A stretch of 64,000 bases of DNA from Volvariella volvacea V23 (GCA_000349905.1 KB722738.1:1811132-1875131); one strand, 5' to 3'. Positions 26,344 to 39,893 are shown, counted from the first letter of the stretch. Notes: generated by a model from the sequence alone, not told the origin. Numbers and translations are program-made.

Positions 26344-27593
26344 TTAGTCAGCCAGAGATGGCAAGGGCTCGAGGGTATGTCCATACCGCTTGAGGCTCTG
26401 AATATATTTACGGCTAACTTCGTCGTTTAGTACATGCGCAACTTGATCTGCTGAAATCTTTTCTCGAGCTGAACGCTCATGAATACTGATATTGTCATGA
26501 GCTGGAAAGAGCACAGAGCAATTTGTAGCACTCACCCGACCATCGTCACTCCAATGGGCCAAGGCGCATTTCCGATGGACAATCTGAGGTAAGCGTCATT
26601 AGCTTTCTGATATTGGCGCTTTTGCATATAATGAACGATCTCGGCCATCCTAGCAAGCATGTCCTGGGGCAAGGACTAAGAAGTATGTCAGTCGAAAGCT
26701 AACGCAGCAAGAGAAAGCGACGCACTCGTGATCGAAGTGCTTTGAAGAGAGGCTTCAAGTATTCTGCTGATTGTACTTGGGTTGCTGCTGCAAGCTTCCC
26801 TTGCCGAGTCTGTTTGATATGTTCTGGAAGCGATAATCAGTCCAAGTGACTAGAAAAGAGAGAGCAACGAATAAGACCTGGACGCTCCTCCATAGCCTCT
26901 TCCCATTCCTTGAGTGTACGCTTTAGAGCGTAGTAGACCAAGGGATACAGCTTGTCGGGATCGGTCTTGACGAGCTCCAAATCCACCATGATTACTGGGG
27001 TTTCCGGCTCTTCCTTCTTCTTACCCTTGTTGGCCTTGCTCTTTAGTTCCCGTTCAACATTTTCTACATCTTCAAGTGCTTTCTTGAAGTCGTTCTGTCC
27101 ACCTTGCCGGTCATGCCCCTTTTCTTCAATCAACTCCAGGGCGCGCAAGCGTAGCCAGCGTTCCTTGTCCGTCTCACCAAACAGGCGTATTGGTTGTCCT
27201 TTAGCTCGAAGTCGTCGTATCGTTTCTTCATTAGAGATGTTGAATGTAGCTTCTGGCTTGGGGGATTCACTATGACCTTCAGTAGATTGAGGATGAGGGG
27301 AACTGGTAGCTGCCCTCGATATCGCCTGCCCTCCAGTGACAATGAGTATAAGACAGCGTGCATAGGCTGACATTGGCACTCACTTTGGACTCCTTTGCTG
27401 CAGCTTCCTTCTCAACCGCACGCTGAGCAGCCTCTCCTGCATGCCGTTTCTCTTCTCTAGCCTTTGCTTCAGCTTCCTCTCTTAGTCGCTCGAGATCACC
27501 TCTGCGCATATATTTCGTCGGCCTTTCAGCACCAGGAATATCCTCCTTGATAGCCTTACGTTTGGCAGCAAGCTCAGCCTTGAGAGCGTCCAT
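26344..27593 (-). CDS. PRP18: pre-mRNA splicing factor PRP18
   Basis: The gene starts at ATG 27593 ([15 protein letters not shown]) and has about six exons. A Lys/Glu/Ala-rich helix comes first. Then comes the PRP4-like/SFM motif with [35 protein letters not shown] and [10 protein letters not shown]. The Prp18 helical domain follows: [18 protein letters not shown], then [28 protein letters not shown] and [20 protein letters not shown], which is the conserved loop needed for the second step, and a C-terminal RKYIQSLKR. Prp18 acts with Slu7 in 3' splice-site choice during exon ligation. Length and order are normal. It is divergent from COX12. Confidence 0.94.
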
Positions 27594-27731
27594 GTCGTCA
27601 GGTGTTGTAGGTTTGTAGTCACGGGAGGGCGAGATTCAGTCGAGGCATTGAGCCTGCTGATGTAAGCAAACAAAGGTCTGTGAGGCCTTCCGCTAGAACC
27701 CGACCTAAACCACAACCACCACATAGCAGTC
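27594..27731. promoter_or_regulatory. bidirectional promoter gap, PRP18 / COX12
   Basis: A gap of 138 bp separates opposite start codons. It contains ACC/CCACC-rich stretches before the COX12 ATG (about 27700-27725). No named element was recognised. Confidence 0.45.
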
Positions 27732-28260
27732 ATGTCCGACACTGCAGATCTCTCCAGGTAGGTTATTGTTGTGCCCTTCCACTTTATGGTGTGTAAGCTA
27801 ATTTTTGGTTAGCAAATACGTACTCCAGACCGTCGGTTTCGATGGTGAGCCTTATTGAACGTCCAGCTTGCACGATACCCACGCACCTTTGCAAATGTAG
27901 CGCGATTCCCGAACACCAATCAAACGAGAAACTGGTGAGCAGAAGGATGGACGAGTTGGCAGCGGCGTGTTGATGATTGGCGCAGCTTCCAAAATTATAC
28001 CGATTACTTCAAGTGCATAACCGCAAAGGGAGAGGATTTTGCACCGTGCAAGCAATTCAAGAAGGCTTACAACTCGCTTTGCCCCAGTAAGATTGCTTGT
28101 TTGTTTTTACACTGCACTTTTGTACTAACAGTAAACCCGCAGATGAATGGGTAACTGCTCGACTTATTGTGCGCGATAGCCGAGTTGACAATTTTTACAG
28201 ATCTCAAAATGGGACGAGCAACGAGAGAACGGCACGTTCCCAGCGTCGTTGGAGCCATAG
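27732..28260 (+). CDS. COX12: cytochrome c oxidase subunit VIb
   Basis: Six short exons start at 27732 (27732-27757 is first) and end with 28201-28260. The product of about 80-85 residues reads LSKYVLQTVGFDARFPNTNQ, then NCFQNYTDYFKC (CX9C), ITAKGEDFAPCKQFKKAY with NSLC (CX10C), NEWISKWDEQRENGTFP. The twin-cysteine helical hairpin is typical of Cox12/COX6B. It sits on the intermembrane-space side of complex IV and bridges the dimer. Import is through Mia40, so no presequence is expected. The last junction places an intron directly after the Trp codon of NEW (gtaact...acag), which restores the conserved ISKWDEQ. It is followed 185 bp later by sulfite oxidase on the same strand. Confidence 0.92.
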
Positions 28261-28445
28261 AGAGGATGGAGGGCGTGCGGGTGGTCTACATAGAGCGTGG
28301 ATAGGAATGTACAGACTGACAATACACCATTTATTTTCTGTCCGCTGCATCAATTGTGGCTGTTGCTGTCCTCCGAGACCCGTGTAGGTCACCTGAGCGC
28401 ATCAGGGAGTTCCGTTCCGTCGTCCGTCAAGACTCCCATCTTGCC

Positions 28446-29681
28446 ATGGACTACTCCAAGGAACCCCGCCACTCCCCCCTGCTCACAGTTCAGACAACAG
28501 AGCCCTTCAATGCTGAACCCCCCGCATCTGCTCTCGTTGCCTTTCAAATCACGCCCGAGGATCTTGTCTATTGTCGCAACCACGGTCCTGTACGCGAGTT
28601 TGACGAGGACACTTACACTGTATCTGTGAACAGCGGAGAGCGCGCTGTCGTTTTCAGTGCGCAGGATCTTCAGGCGACGTTCCCCAAACACGAAGTGGTC
28701 GCTGCCCTCCAGGTGTGATGCTTTTTCTCTTTGTCTCAAGAACAATCGCCAATGGTTGTGTCAGTGCGCTGGGAATCGACGAAAGGAGATGGGGAGCATA
28801 AAAAAAGTGCATGGCGTTGCATGGACAGATGGCGTCATAGCGAATTGCAAATGGGGAGGTGCACGACTGTTTGACGTCCTAGAGAGGCTTGGCGTACAGA
28901 GTGATAACCACTCGCATGTCTGCTTTGAATCGTACGCCACTCTATGTCAGGACGACGAGTACTATGGCGCATCCATTCCTCTTGCGCATGCTATGGACCC
29001 GGCGAACGAGGTGCTCATCGCTTACGAGGTGCGATCTCATCACTGGAGGAAGGAGCACGCATTCAAACACAATCTTCCTAGATGAATGACGACGCATTGT
29101 CTGCAGATCATGGCGGGCCGTTCCGAATTGTAGTTCCAGGGTTTCTGGGTGCGCGATGGGTGAAATGGGTCGATACCATCTCCATTTCCCCCAGTGAATC
29201 TGCAAACTTTTATCAGGCACGAGACTATAAAATTCTGCCTCCAGAGGTCAGTTTCAGTTCGTGTATGCGCTGGTGCCGCTCATGGAAGACTTTGCAGGTT
29301 GAAACGAAAGAGGCCGCTGTCAGCCTCTGGTCAAAATACCCATCCATGACACGCATGCCCCTCAACTCCGTAGTCGCGTCTGTATCGCCATTGTCAGAAC
29401 AAACCCTACTCATAAACGGCTACGCAATGCCTGGCTCTTGCCGCAACGTCGCTGCAGTAGAAGTAACGATCGATGGAGGAGCCACCTGGCACTCTGCAAA
29501 GATTACTTACCAAGAAGGCAAATGGAGCTGGACACTCTGGGAGTTGGTTTTGGAGGGTGTACCTGCTCATGGGACTGTACATAGTCGTGCTATTGATGAC
29601 GATGGGTCGGTGCAGCCCCAGGAAGGCTGCTGGAATTTGAGGGGTGTTGCGTTCAACGCCTGGGGAGTTGCCAAGTGGTAA
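28446..29681 (+). CDS. sulfite oxidase (molybdopterin enzyme without heme domain)
   Basis: Four exons (28446-28712, 28765-29028, 29082-29246, 29298-29681) give 359 residues. The Moco domain starts with LVYCRNHGPV and contains the cofactor-binding cysteine in QCAGNRRKEM. It has VIANCKWGGARLFDVLERLG, YGASIPLAHAM and GARWVKWVDTI. The dimerisation domain follows from about residue 215, with INGYAMPG and VEVTIDGGATWHSAKI and a closing RGVAFNAWGVAKW. No cytochrome b5 domain is present, as in plant and many fungal enzymes, so oxygen or another acceptor is likely. It oxidises sulfite to sulfate. The classical PTS1 SKL is absent, so peroxisomal location is unclear. Confidence 0.92.
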
Positions 29682-29781
29682 GGGTGACCCGAAGATCTTT
29701 AGGCATTCTAATACACTTGTTGTTTGGTTGGTCGAAATGGTTTCGTGTATATTACTGTGGAATAAGATTATTCACTTTGCA

Positions 29782-30503
29782 GCACCCACTATAGTGGCAA
29801 CTGAGGTTGATGTTCAACCTGATACAGGGTGATTTTCACTTTTCAATATGCACCCAGGTTGATTTCGGAGCAACCTGTTGATGGGCAATAATCACCCTCT
29901 AAAAAGCAACCTTAGCAAAGGTTGATTATCTCCCCATGTTTGATGATTTGACCACAGGTCGATCACAGGTCGAAAATCAACCTATGGACTTAAACAAATC
30001 TTGCCTCCGGTAGCTGTTCCCATGGCACCCAACATCACAACTTATATTGCATGCCTGAGGGAGATATAGGGAAGCTGGTATGGCTAATCCATGCTTGGCT
30101 GATGTGTGAACTAATGTGCAGCGTTCGATCCCTGGTGTGATAATGTAGTTTAAATTTCGTAGTTTAATCAGACAACTGTGTAGCAATACAAGAAAGGCAC
30201 TGGTACACTGCTGTTAAGTGTCTGACAAGCTAAAGCGGCTTAATTCCCAATTATATACATTAATTACTACATGATTTTTGGACAATTTGGTAGGTTGAAA
30301 TTCAACCTAAACACGTCAGAAGTCCCTGTTGTAAGGTTTATAGTTCAACCTTGTATAGGTTGAAATTGTACACAATTGGTTGAATATCAACCTATCAAAA
30401 AACAACCTATGAAAAACCTAGCAGCATACGATAATCAACCTTCCTTAGGTTGATGTACCAGGTTGAAAATCACCCTGGGTGGTGTCCATAGAGCACCGGG
30501 TGC
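29782..30503. repeat. hairpin-rich AGGTTGA/TCAACCT repeat block, MITE-like
   Basis: The block holds many copies of AGGTTGA and its complement TCAACCT. They are arranged as perfect or near-perfect palindromes, for example at 29804-29820 and 30292-30308 (arms of 7 with a 3-base spacer) and around 30434-30453. A 14-nt inverted repeat CAGGGTGATTTTCA (29825-29838) matches TGAAAATCACCCTG at 30464-30477. Outside that, GCACCC (29782-29787) mirrors GGGTGC (30498-30503). No open frame for a transposase is present and no clear target-site duplication was found. It is probably a small non-autonomous element, and it lies right after sulfite oxidase. Confidence 0.6.
30050..30145 (+). other. possible Pol III B-box relic inside the repeat block
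   Basis: GCGTTCGATCCCTGG at about 30120-30134 resembles the Pol III B box / tRNA T-loop (GTTCGANNCC), and the sequence before it (GGCTAATCCATGCTTGG) loosely resembles an A box. The T-stem pairing is poor and there is no acceptor stem, so it is not a tRNA gene. A SINE-like fragment is possible. Confidence 0.25.
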
Positions 30504-30615
30504 GGATTTCCTTTTTAGGTGAACTGCCCTGTCCCTGACGTGCCGAAGTCCTGACGCAGCTCATTCTCCTTCAACTCCTCATTTCAATCAAAAAGCGCCT
30601 CTATTCTCAAACTCG

Positions 30616-30897
30616 ATGGTTCTGGGACGCGCAGCACACTATGCTCTTGACGCTGTTCTTGTCTCCACCGTTTTGGCTGGCATCAAGCGGACAAGCGGAC
30701 TAAGGCAAGTCCTTCGTTCATATCCCCGTTCTTTTTGGCCTTGACTCGTCTGCAGTCCGGACACATCACTCATTAGCGACGAGACGACACGGGGTATCGC
30801 AGAAAAGTTCCTGGGTGTGGGAGAAACCGTGTTTAATACGATACAAGCCACCGCAGTCAATTCCTCGTATTTCAAGAAAGATAGCGGCTCGAAATAA
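30616..30897 (+). CDS. DUF1748 family mitochondrial mini-protein
   Basis: Two exons (30616-30704, 30756-30897) encode 76 residues. The start reads MVLGRAAHYALDAVLVSTVLAGIKRTSGL and the end TVFNTIQATAVNSSYFKK. This is the DUF1748 pattern: a short hydrophobic helix followed by a soluble segment with a conserved Tyr/Phe near the end. Members are found across fungi, including a small yeast mitochondrial protein, but their job is poorly known. The intron has a GC donor (CTAAG|gcaagt). The only nearby GT gives a premature stop, so GC use is needed for the conserved product. Confidence 0.85.
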
Positions 30898-32432
30898 GTT
30901 ATCAGACCTCTACCCGCACAGAAGTTAATGGATTATACAATTTGTGCATGACTTAGCGGGTGTGTGGGTTTAGATTGGGTGTGTTGACGGTGGATTATGG
31001 ATTGGTGCTTGGTATAGCAGGACCATCTTCGACGCCTCGGATATCCATGTACACTCATTTTAGGACTTTGAGTGCCGCTGTGCAGCGTGCCTAATATCCA
31101 TCGTATTCGTTGTCGCACCATGCCTGCAACCAGGGTTTCTCCGAACACTGGCTGTAGGCAGTGAGGGACACAAGGGAATCCCCGTACGTGACGACTTGAA
31201 TGGGTCGTGTGGTGCTGTTACTCTAAATCATCACAATTCGCCTTGAACGTTTCTAATCGATAGCATACAGAACAACCCGAACAGGATATGTACCTCATGC
31301 AAATGGAGCTATGCGGAGCAGCACCGGGGCTGACTTGTAAGTGTCAAACCTGCCGAGGACCGGAATGATCCCTCTACCGCACAGGCCCTCTTGTGTCTCG
31401 TCGCCGAGGTCTATCCTTTTGACCATTCCTTCAATTCTTCGAGCACTTTGATTGTTGCTTTCGAAGCCGGAGCCACGAGGCAACAATAGCAGCCTCCTTC
31501 CGGGGCTCTTCTGGAGCTGACTTGCAATCACGCTTAACCCTTGGCTTTGCATAGGAGCACTCAACATTGCACGCGGTCGCTTCTCATGTTATCAAAAGCT
31601 AATGCTGCAAGATACTATATGGATAGCCAGCCATGCTGTTCCTGGTCACGCCTCACATCAACTACTGGAGCGAGGCTAAATGGTGCCTATAATCAGACAA
31701 GACATCCTATGAGTTCGATACTTCTTAGGGCGCGCTCTATAGCCCGTGTGCGTCATATGCCCTTCTGTCCATGCACCAAACCGTTACTGTGCAACATGAC
31801 AGTGTGTGCGCCCTCACTTCTTAGGTCTCCGATTGATAATTGACATGATCTTAGGGAGCTTGGGCGGCATCCAACCATGCTAATTCATTCTACTTCACTT
31901 ATGAGACCATATGCTCGCGTTATCGCAGCACCGCTGCCGCTCGTATATATTCCGCAATGACTGTATGCATTTACGGCCGAAGGACACCCTTTTCCTCGTT
32001 GATCTCCTTTAGCAAGGGGCGATTCCTTCCTTATTCTCTTCTTCTGCATCACAAGGAGGAGACATTTCCTAATTTCCGCGAGGGTTGCTTATGATGCATG
32101 ACAGAATGGCACATGCTTGCCAGAGATACAGCATGCTAGAGTCAATATCTCCACAAGGCTCAGATGCAATTCCTGACCGAAGATAGGACTCTCAAGCAGT
32201 AGAGACGACCTGTTCTATTGAATATTTGACTATGACGGCCACACTTCCCACCAGAACAGTCGGACATTGACCCTGTGGGGTATTTCCATAGTCCAAACGT
32301 AGAAAAGGATGAGCTGAATTAGCAAGGAGTCAGCTTGAGCAGATATAAAGCGCACTAGTGAAGTATCTCTGGTAGGCTCACGGATTCCCCTGTCCTCTTT
32401 GACCGCCTCCACAGTTACTGAACTACAGAAAA
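30898..32432. other. gene-poor stretch, about 1.5 kb
   Basis: Short frames occur on both strands (for example 31295-31567 minus and 31541-31843 plus), but their composition looks random, and they overlap each other antisense. No domain, tRNA or transposase motif was recognised. It includes the upstream region of the chitinase gene. Confidence 0.5.
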
Positions 32433-34732
<2,300 letters not shown>

Positions 34733-35050
34733 GAGGAAGGGATGAGGGTTGCGTTACTGCGATTTGAAAAGTTTGTAAATCACAAGGCTTCGATCTTGTT
34801 GTATGGTTGCTGTATTATTATTGGTTCAATATATAACGGGTGGTGAGACCCTGATGTGAGGCTTGGCATGGCTTTGGAGTGTGACAGGCAGACCAGAATT
34901 CCATCTCTATTAGATACCGTCACTGTGGCGGAGGAGCCTGTATGCATGCTTGAATTGCAGGCTGCACACAGCATCTTGACGCTTTATAGCGTCTGAACTT
35001 GCAGACCAGTCCCTCTCCTTTTATCGTTTCTCTGCTTTACTTCACCTCTT
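34733..35050. other. intergenic, about 320 bp
   Basis: This is the 3' region of the chitinase gene and the promoter of the 5-phosphatase gene. A CT-rich run lies at about 35010-35050, just before the start. No gene was recognised. Confidence 0.5.
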
Positions 35051-37979
35051 ATGACAAACTCATTCGTAAGCCCCTCTGGGATCGATGTTGGGGTCCCTAC
35101 GGCCAACGCAGGTATGATTTTTCTGCGAAAACAAGTATCTCAAGGGCTTTATGCTGCTCTTAGATAATACCTCTGCTGTTCCTCCTCTACTTCCCTCTCC
35201 ACCGAAGTCATTCTTCTCTCGTAACCGAAAAGCGTCCGCACCCCCACCTTCTCGAAAGGCGAGTTCACCCGCACCGAAGGCCATTAAAGTAAGGGTGGTT
35301 ACATGGAATATGCATGACTCTGTGCCAAAGGTACGCAACACCTCCCGTCTTCATTGTCTATGAGTGTCTAACTCTCTTACGGCACCTAGGGTGACCTTCA
35401 GGAGTTATTCGGTCAAGTTCCATCATATACACCTCTCGAGAAGTATTCTGGATCGCCATTCAATTTACCGCATGATGCGAATCACCTATATCACTTGGTT
35501 GTAGTGTATGTATCCTCGTGCATTTTCTATGCTAGCGATATCTGAATTTCGCCTCTCCAGCGCTGGTCAAGAATGCCCTTCCACATCGGGTACGCATTAC
35601 ATCGTCCATTGAATCATCTTTGCTTTTGTCTTCGAACATTCATGTCACAGGCATACCAATGGGTCTAGGTGCTGGCTTCAAGTTCTTAGATAAGGACAAG
35701 GACAAGGACAAGGACAAGGACAAGGACAAGGACAAGGACAAGGACAAGGGGCGTGATCTTGATGAGAGGCAGCAGGCAAAGCAGAAAGAAAAGGAGGAAC
35801 ACCTAAGGTCACGGTGGCACGCAGAGGAGGGTCACGAGGGACCAGCAGGTTGGACTGCTATGGTAGAGGACTGGCTTTGTGGGAATGGGCCTGGCGCCCG
35901 TGGCGGACCTGTTACAGTCTCCGATGTGGGGTCGCCTAAACCGCTCGAACCGAGGGTCTCCATGAAGGAAAGACGCAGGGGGCCATACCAGTTGTTGATT
36001 AAGGAGAGGATGATGGGTATCTATCTTGCGATATACATTCACCGAGATGTAAAGCACCTTGTCCGAGGTGATTACCCTCACTTCTGTTCAATCCTCGAGA
36101 GCTGACAATTTACAAGGCACTTCAAAGTCTTCTGTCACTGCTGGATTAATCGGAGGAAGAGTAGGAAATAAGGGTGGAGTGGGGATAAGCATCAACCTTG
36201 ACGGAACGACCTTGTTGTTTCTTAATGCTCACTTGGCAGGTAGGTAATGCCCTCAGACTTGTGGCCATCACTTATCTGCTCCGCAGCACATGAGGGGAAA
36301 GTGAAGCATCGCTTAGCGAATTGGGCCAAGATCAAGGTATGAACAAGGCCTTCAATGAGATTCCATATTGATGTCCTTACAGGCTGAGCTTGAAGTCGAC
36401 CCTTTCCTACAACCGGGTGATCCACGGACAGTAGCTGAAGGTAAATGGATGCACTTTTGTTGAGGGCCCGCGATGCTCATCGGGCTCTAGATTTGACTGA
36501 TAAATTTGATTTCACATTCCTTTTTGGCGACCTTAATTTTCGTTTAGATATATCAAGATTGCATGCAGATTGGCTTATAGCTCACAGAGGTCTTTTTTTT
36601 TTGGCGTACGCTTTGCCACGCAAGTCTCGCTGAACACTTTCATATAGATTATCAAAACGCCTTGGCGTTTGATCAACTTCGAAATCTTATGAATAACGGT
36701 ACAGCCTTCGTTGGATTTCAGGAAGCGCACATCAACTTTCCGCCAACATTCAAATATGATGTACTGCGTACGCTTAAACGCAGGCGTCACTCCTTGAAAC
36801 ATCGCAAGACGACAAATGGTGTACCCTCAGGGCCTCAAGATGATCGGCAGGATGCAGATGCTGGTGCCGACTTGGTTGATAGTAGTTCCATCTCATCCTC
36901 TGTGCTCACCAATCAAGGCAATGATGGTGCCCAGGATCCTGCGTCTACAATCCAAGGCTTTGCTTCCCAAATGGCGCGAAAGGTATCTATTGCCATCGCA
37001 GCGCAGAAGGCCAAGCGCAAACTGCGCCTGCTCGTTTCTCCCACCAGCCCAGCCGCTGGTAGAGAACGAATGCGCAAGGGGCTAAGCGCACCACCTTTGC
37101 CTAAAGCCGTTGTATCGTCTGCATCTGTTAATGCCATAGATGATGCACCCAGGGAGGTCCTTCATCGGACACTTTCCGCTGACGCGGTTGATAAGGATCT
37201 GCTACTACCTTCAATAGTACCTGGTAGTTCCTCGAAGTCTATGCTTCAAAGCGAAAATGACGAGGAACTGGGAGAGAAGGGGGTTTACGATTCCTCGCAT
37301 AAACAACGTGTGCCGAGTTGGTGCGTTGTGCCGTTCCCATAGCTTGGCTAACTGAATAGACTCACTTTACTTCAGGTGTGATAGGATATTGTGGAAGTCT
37401 ACAGTGAAGCCTGACCCTAGATCTCCGACACCACGCGAAACACCAAGAGGAAGCTTTTGGGCTGTCATTCAAAGATTTGGTCGTCGAGTATCAGGACCCA
37501 TCACCACTGGCTTAAACACTACAACTACCACTGGAGAATTTTATTCCAATACTAACCGTAGCAGTCATCCCCACGACACACCTGACAAGCAGAGTGGCCC
37601 TCATTCACCCAACACGAGTTCTAGGTTTAGGAGCAATACCATTTCTACGCCGATACAGTCTGTGTCTCAGCCACGCTCACACATTCTGCCAACTCGCGGC
37701 GCTACTGCACCTCCAGCCTCCCAGGATAGTTACCGACCAACTCCTGAAACTCAATCTTCGTTCCTTTCCAGATTAACGAACTTTTGGACTTCTAGCATGC
37801 CTGCGCATCAACCACTAGCTCGATCATTGGATCATGCTGTAGCAGCGCCGTTACAATCTTTCCGTAGAGGGGATGTCGTTTGCTTGACATATACCACACT
37901 AGATGACAAGGGGATGCGTAGATTGGAGGGTAGAAGTGACCACCGTCCAGTTATGGGTGTTTATGCGATATACGTTTAA
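35051..37979 (+). CDS. inositol polyphosphate 5-phosphatase (IPPc family), with large inserts
   Basis: The gene has about ten exons, the first at 35051-35111. The domain begins VRVVTWNMHDSVP, then VVVAGQECPSTSG, RRRGPYQLLIKERMMGIYLAIYIH, GLIGGRVGNKGGVGIS, LNAHLAAHEGK, the catalytic FGDLNFRLD, VPSWCDRILW and finally SDHRPVMGVYAIYV. It removes the 5-phosphate from phosphoinositides or inositol phosphates. A (GACAAG)9 run at 35695-35748 codes for Asp-Lys repeats between strands. Two long low-complexity inserts interrupt the domain. One of about 170 residues lies between NFPPTFKYD and GVYDSSHKQRVPSW. Another of about 150 (Ser/Thr/Pro-rich) lies between CDRILW and the SDHRPV motif. The catalytic residues remain intact on both sides, so it is probably active. 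Confidence 0.9.
35695..35748 (+). repeat. (GACAAG)9 hexanucleotide repeat in coding sequence
   Basis: Nine exact GACAAG units lie in frame with the 5-phosphatase gene, preceded by one GATAAG. They encode alternating Asp and Lys. Length variation here would keep the reading frame. Confidence 0.9.
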
Positions 37980-38184
37980 TCTTTTGGTTCCGTAATCAGA
38001 CAATTTTGTTACTGGTTCCATTATTTTTGGGCAATTGGACATTGGGCATAAGGATACCCTATACCATTTAACGCTGTGCAATTACTTCACTTGATTATAT
38101 ACCTCCTTTGACTTGTGATTCGTTGCCCCAAGCTTGTTATATAATCAACCCTTACTCTCACTTGACCGCCACCACAGCGCCAAT

Positions 38185-39460
38185 ATGCAGGGGTTTAACA
38201 AGCATGTAAGACCCTTGTTACTTGATGTCTTACTGACCGTTGTGCAGGTATTATCCCCCGGATTATGACCCATCCCATGGGAGCCTCAACAAGTACAGGG
38301 GTATGTGTATATCCTCTCGATTCGCCCTCGCACTCATCGCTGCACAGGCACCCATGCTTTGGGCGACAGAGCCAGAAAGCTGGGCCAAGGAATTTTGATT
38401 GTTCGGTTTGAGTTGCCTTTTAATATTTGGTGGTATGATACTCATTTCATGTCTGAAAGCTATTGAAGTCTCTGATGTGCTATATTCCACCCCTTCCCCC
38501 TTGGATCCTGTCGGGTATACCAAAGCGGTACATGCAATAACCACATTGGCATGGGTGTGCGTTACAATGCAGAGAAAAAGAAAGTTGGAAATTACTACTC
38601 AACCCCCATCTGGTCGTTTCGGTGCAAGTGTCATTTATGCGACGGATGGTTTGAAATCCAAACTGACCCAAAGGTGCGTTGTGCCTGCAGAACTAGGTTA
38701 TTTGCCATAATCAGACCTTGTCTCTCAGAATACGAGATATGTAGTGGTTTCTGGCGCACGACAAAAGGACGAGGAATGGAATCCTGAAGAGAATGGTGGC
38801 TTTGCAATTCATGGTAAGCCTTTCTTTCTATGACTCGATCTGCCGACTTAATATGTTCCCTCCCATCATTTAGATACCGATAAAGCCGCGATACCTGTCG
38901 ACCCCCTGGCTGCCTTGGAGAAGACGACTGATGCAAAAAATCTAGTGGAACGAGTACAAAAACCTCGCATCGAGTCTCTGCAAGAGCTTTCCGAGCAGTA
39001 TAATGCTGATCCATACACGCTCTCTGCACGAGTTCGAAAACGCTTCCGAGAGGAGAAAAAAATTCAAAGAGAGAAGCAAGATGCTGACGACGAGCTCAAA
39101 GGACGCTATGGGCTCCCAGAAACACTTGGACTTGTAGCGGACGATGAGGCATCTCGGAAGATAGCGAAGGAGGAGTGGGAGAAGGGGCAGCGCGAGTTAG
39201 AATTACGCCAGCAGCAACTAAATAAGCGACGAAAGTTGGGAGTGGAAGAAATTGGCCTCTCCTTGAGCAGAAGCTCCAGAAGGACGTCGAGGTCGTCCGG
39301 GACATCATCTGAAGGCTCACTTGGCAAGAGAAACGACGCCGTCTCAGCACTACGTGCGCGACTCCTAGGGAATACGTCTCGCCAATCTCTTGCATCGGCC
39401 ACACTTTCGAGAAGTCAGATCCGTAGCAAAGGCACAGATCCTGCAGGCCTGCAGAAATGA
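38185..39460 (+). CDS. CCDC130/Yju2-type splicing factor
   Basis: About six exons. The product has YYPPDYDPSHGSLNKYRGTHALG, ARKLGQGILIVRFELPFNIWC, the zinc-binding CxxC pairs CGTCNNHIGMGVRYNAEKKK and CKCHLCDGWFEIQTDPKN, VVSGARQKDE and a C-terminal helix rich in Glu/Lys/Arg (RKRFREEKKIQREK) with Ser repeats. This is the CCDC130 branch of the CWC16 family, which includes Yju2/CCDC94 and joins the spliceosome near step one. The start is unclear. ATG 38185 opens MQGFNKH, but the usual M-Q-G-F-N-K-YY join needs a non-canonical splice. A GG|gtttaa donor gives MQG-YYPPD instead. The total is about 320 residues. Confidence 0.88.
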
Positions 39461-39502
39461 GACTTTTTGTGCAGTTCATTTTTGTGTTGTAACATCACCC
39501 AC

Positions 39503-39769
39503 TTAGTAATAGCCCTCACGCATGTAATAAATTGGATTTCCATCATTCGTTGGAGATTTAGCAAGAAAATCGATAGCGGCATTGGTAAAACAACAATAGG
39601 AATACAGAGCAAAAGGGCAACATAACCAAAGGATAAGAGTAGTGCGGCAACACCTGACGAGGCGGAAATGTGGAAACCGATGGTATGGAAGTGATGGGAT
39701 GAGGTTCTGATTTACGTAGTGGATCCGTAGAATAAGATAAGCAAGAACTGGCGTGTAAGTGATGAGCAT
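39503..39769 (-). CDS. hypothetical small hydrophobic protein
   Basis: A single frame of 88 codons from ATG 39769 contains two hydrophobic stretches (MLITYTPVLAYLILR and LILWLCCPFALYSYC) and a polar end (NPIYYMREGYY). I do not recognise a family. It sits between the SWI1 stop at 39894 and the stop of the CCDC130-like gene at 39460. A second reading frame over the same stretch is also hydrophobic, so splicing could give another product. It may be chance. Confidence 0.3.
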   Translation of the reverse strand: MLITYTPVLAYLILRIHYVNQNLIPSLPYHRFPHFRLVRCCRTTLILWLCCPFALYSYCCFTNAAIDFLAKSPTNDGNPIYYMREGYY

Positions 39770-39893
39770 TAGGGAACCGGTGTTAGTGTGTCACGAATGT
39801 AAGGGGGTTAAAAGAGCATGTGTGGACCGAAAGATAGAAAACACTAGAGAACAGAGATGAAATGAAAAAGAAATCACGCAACCCGATGATAAA

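Noticed and set aside
30060..30140. tRNA gene
   Set aside because: A T-loop-like GTTCGATCC is present, but no acceptor stem, anticodon arm or paired T stem could be built around it.
29800..30480. CRISPR array
   Set aside because: The repeated AGGTTGA units are very short, palindromic and irregularly spaced, and the host is a fungus. There are no constant-length spacers or cas genes.
31295..31843. Overlapping opposite-strand frames as real genes
   Set aside because: They overlap antisense without conserved motifs and lack a plausible promoter or splice pattern.
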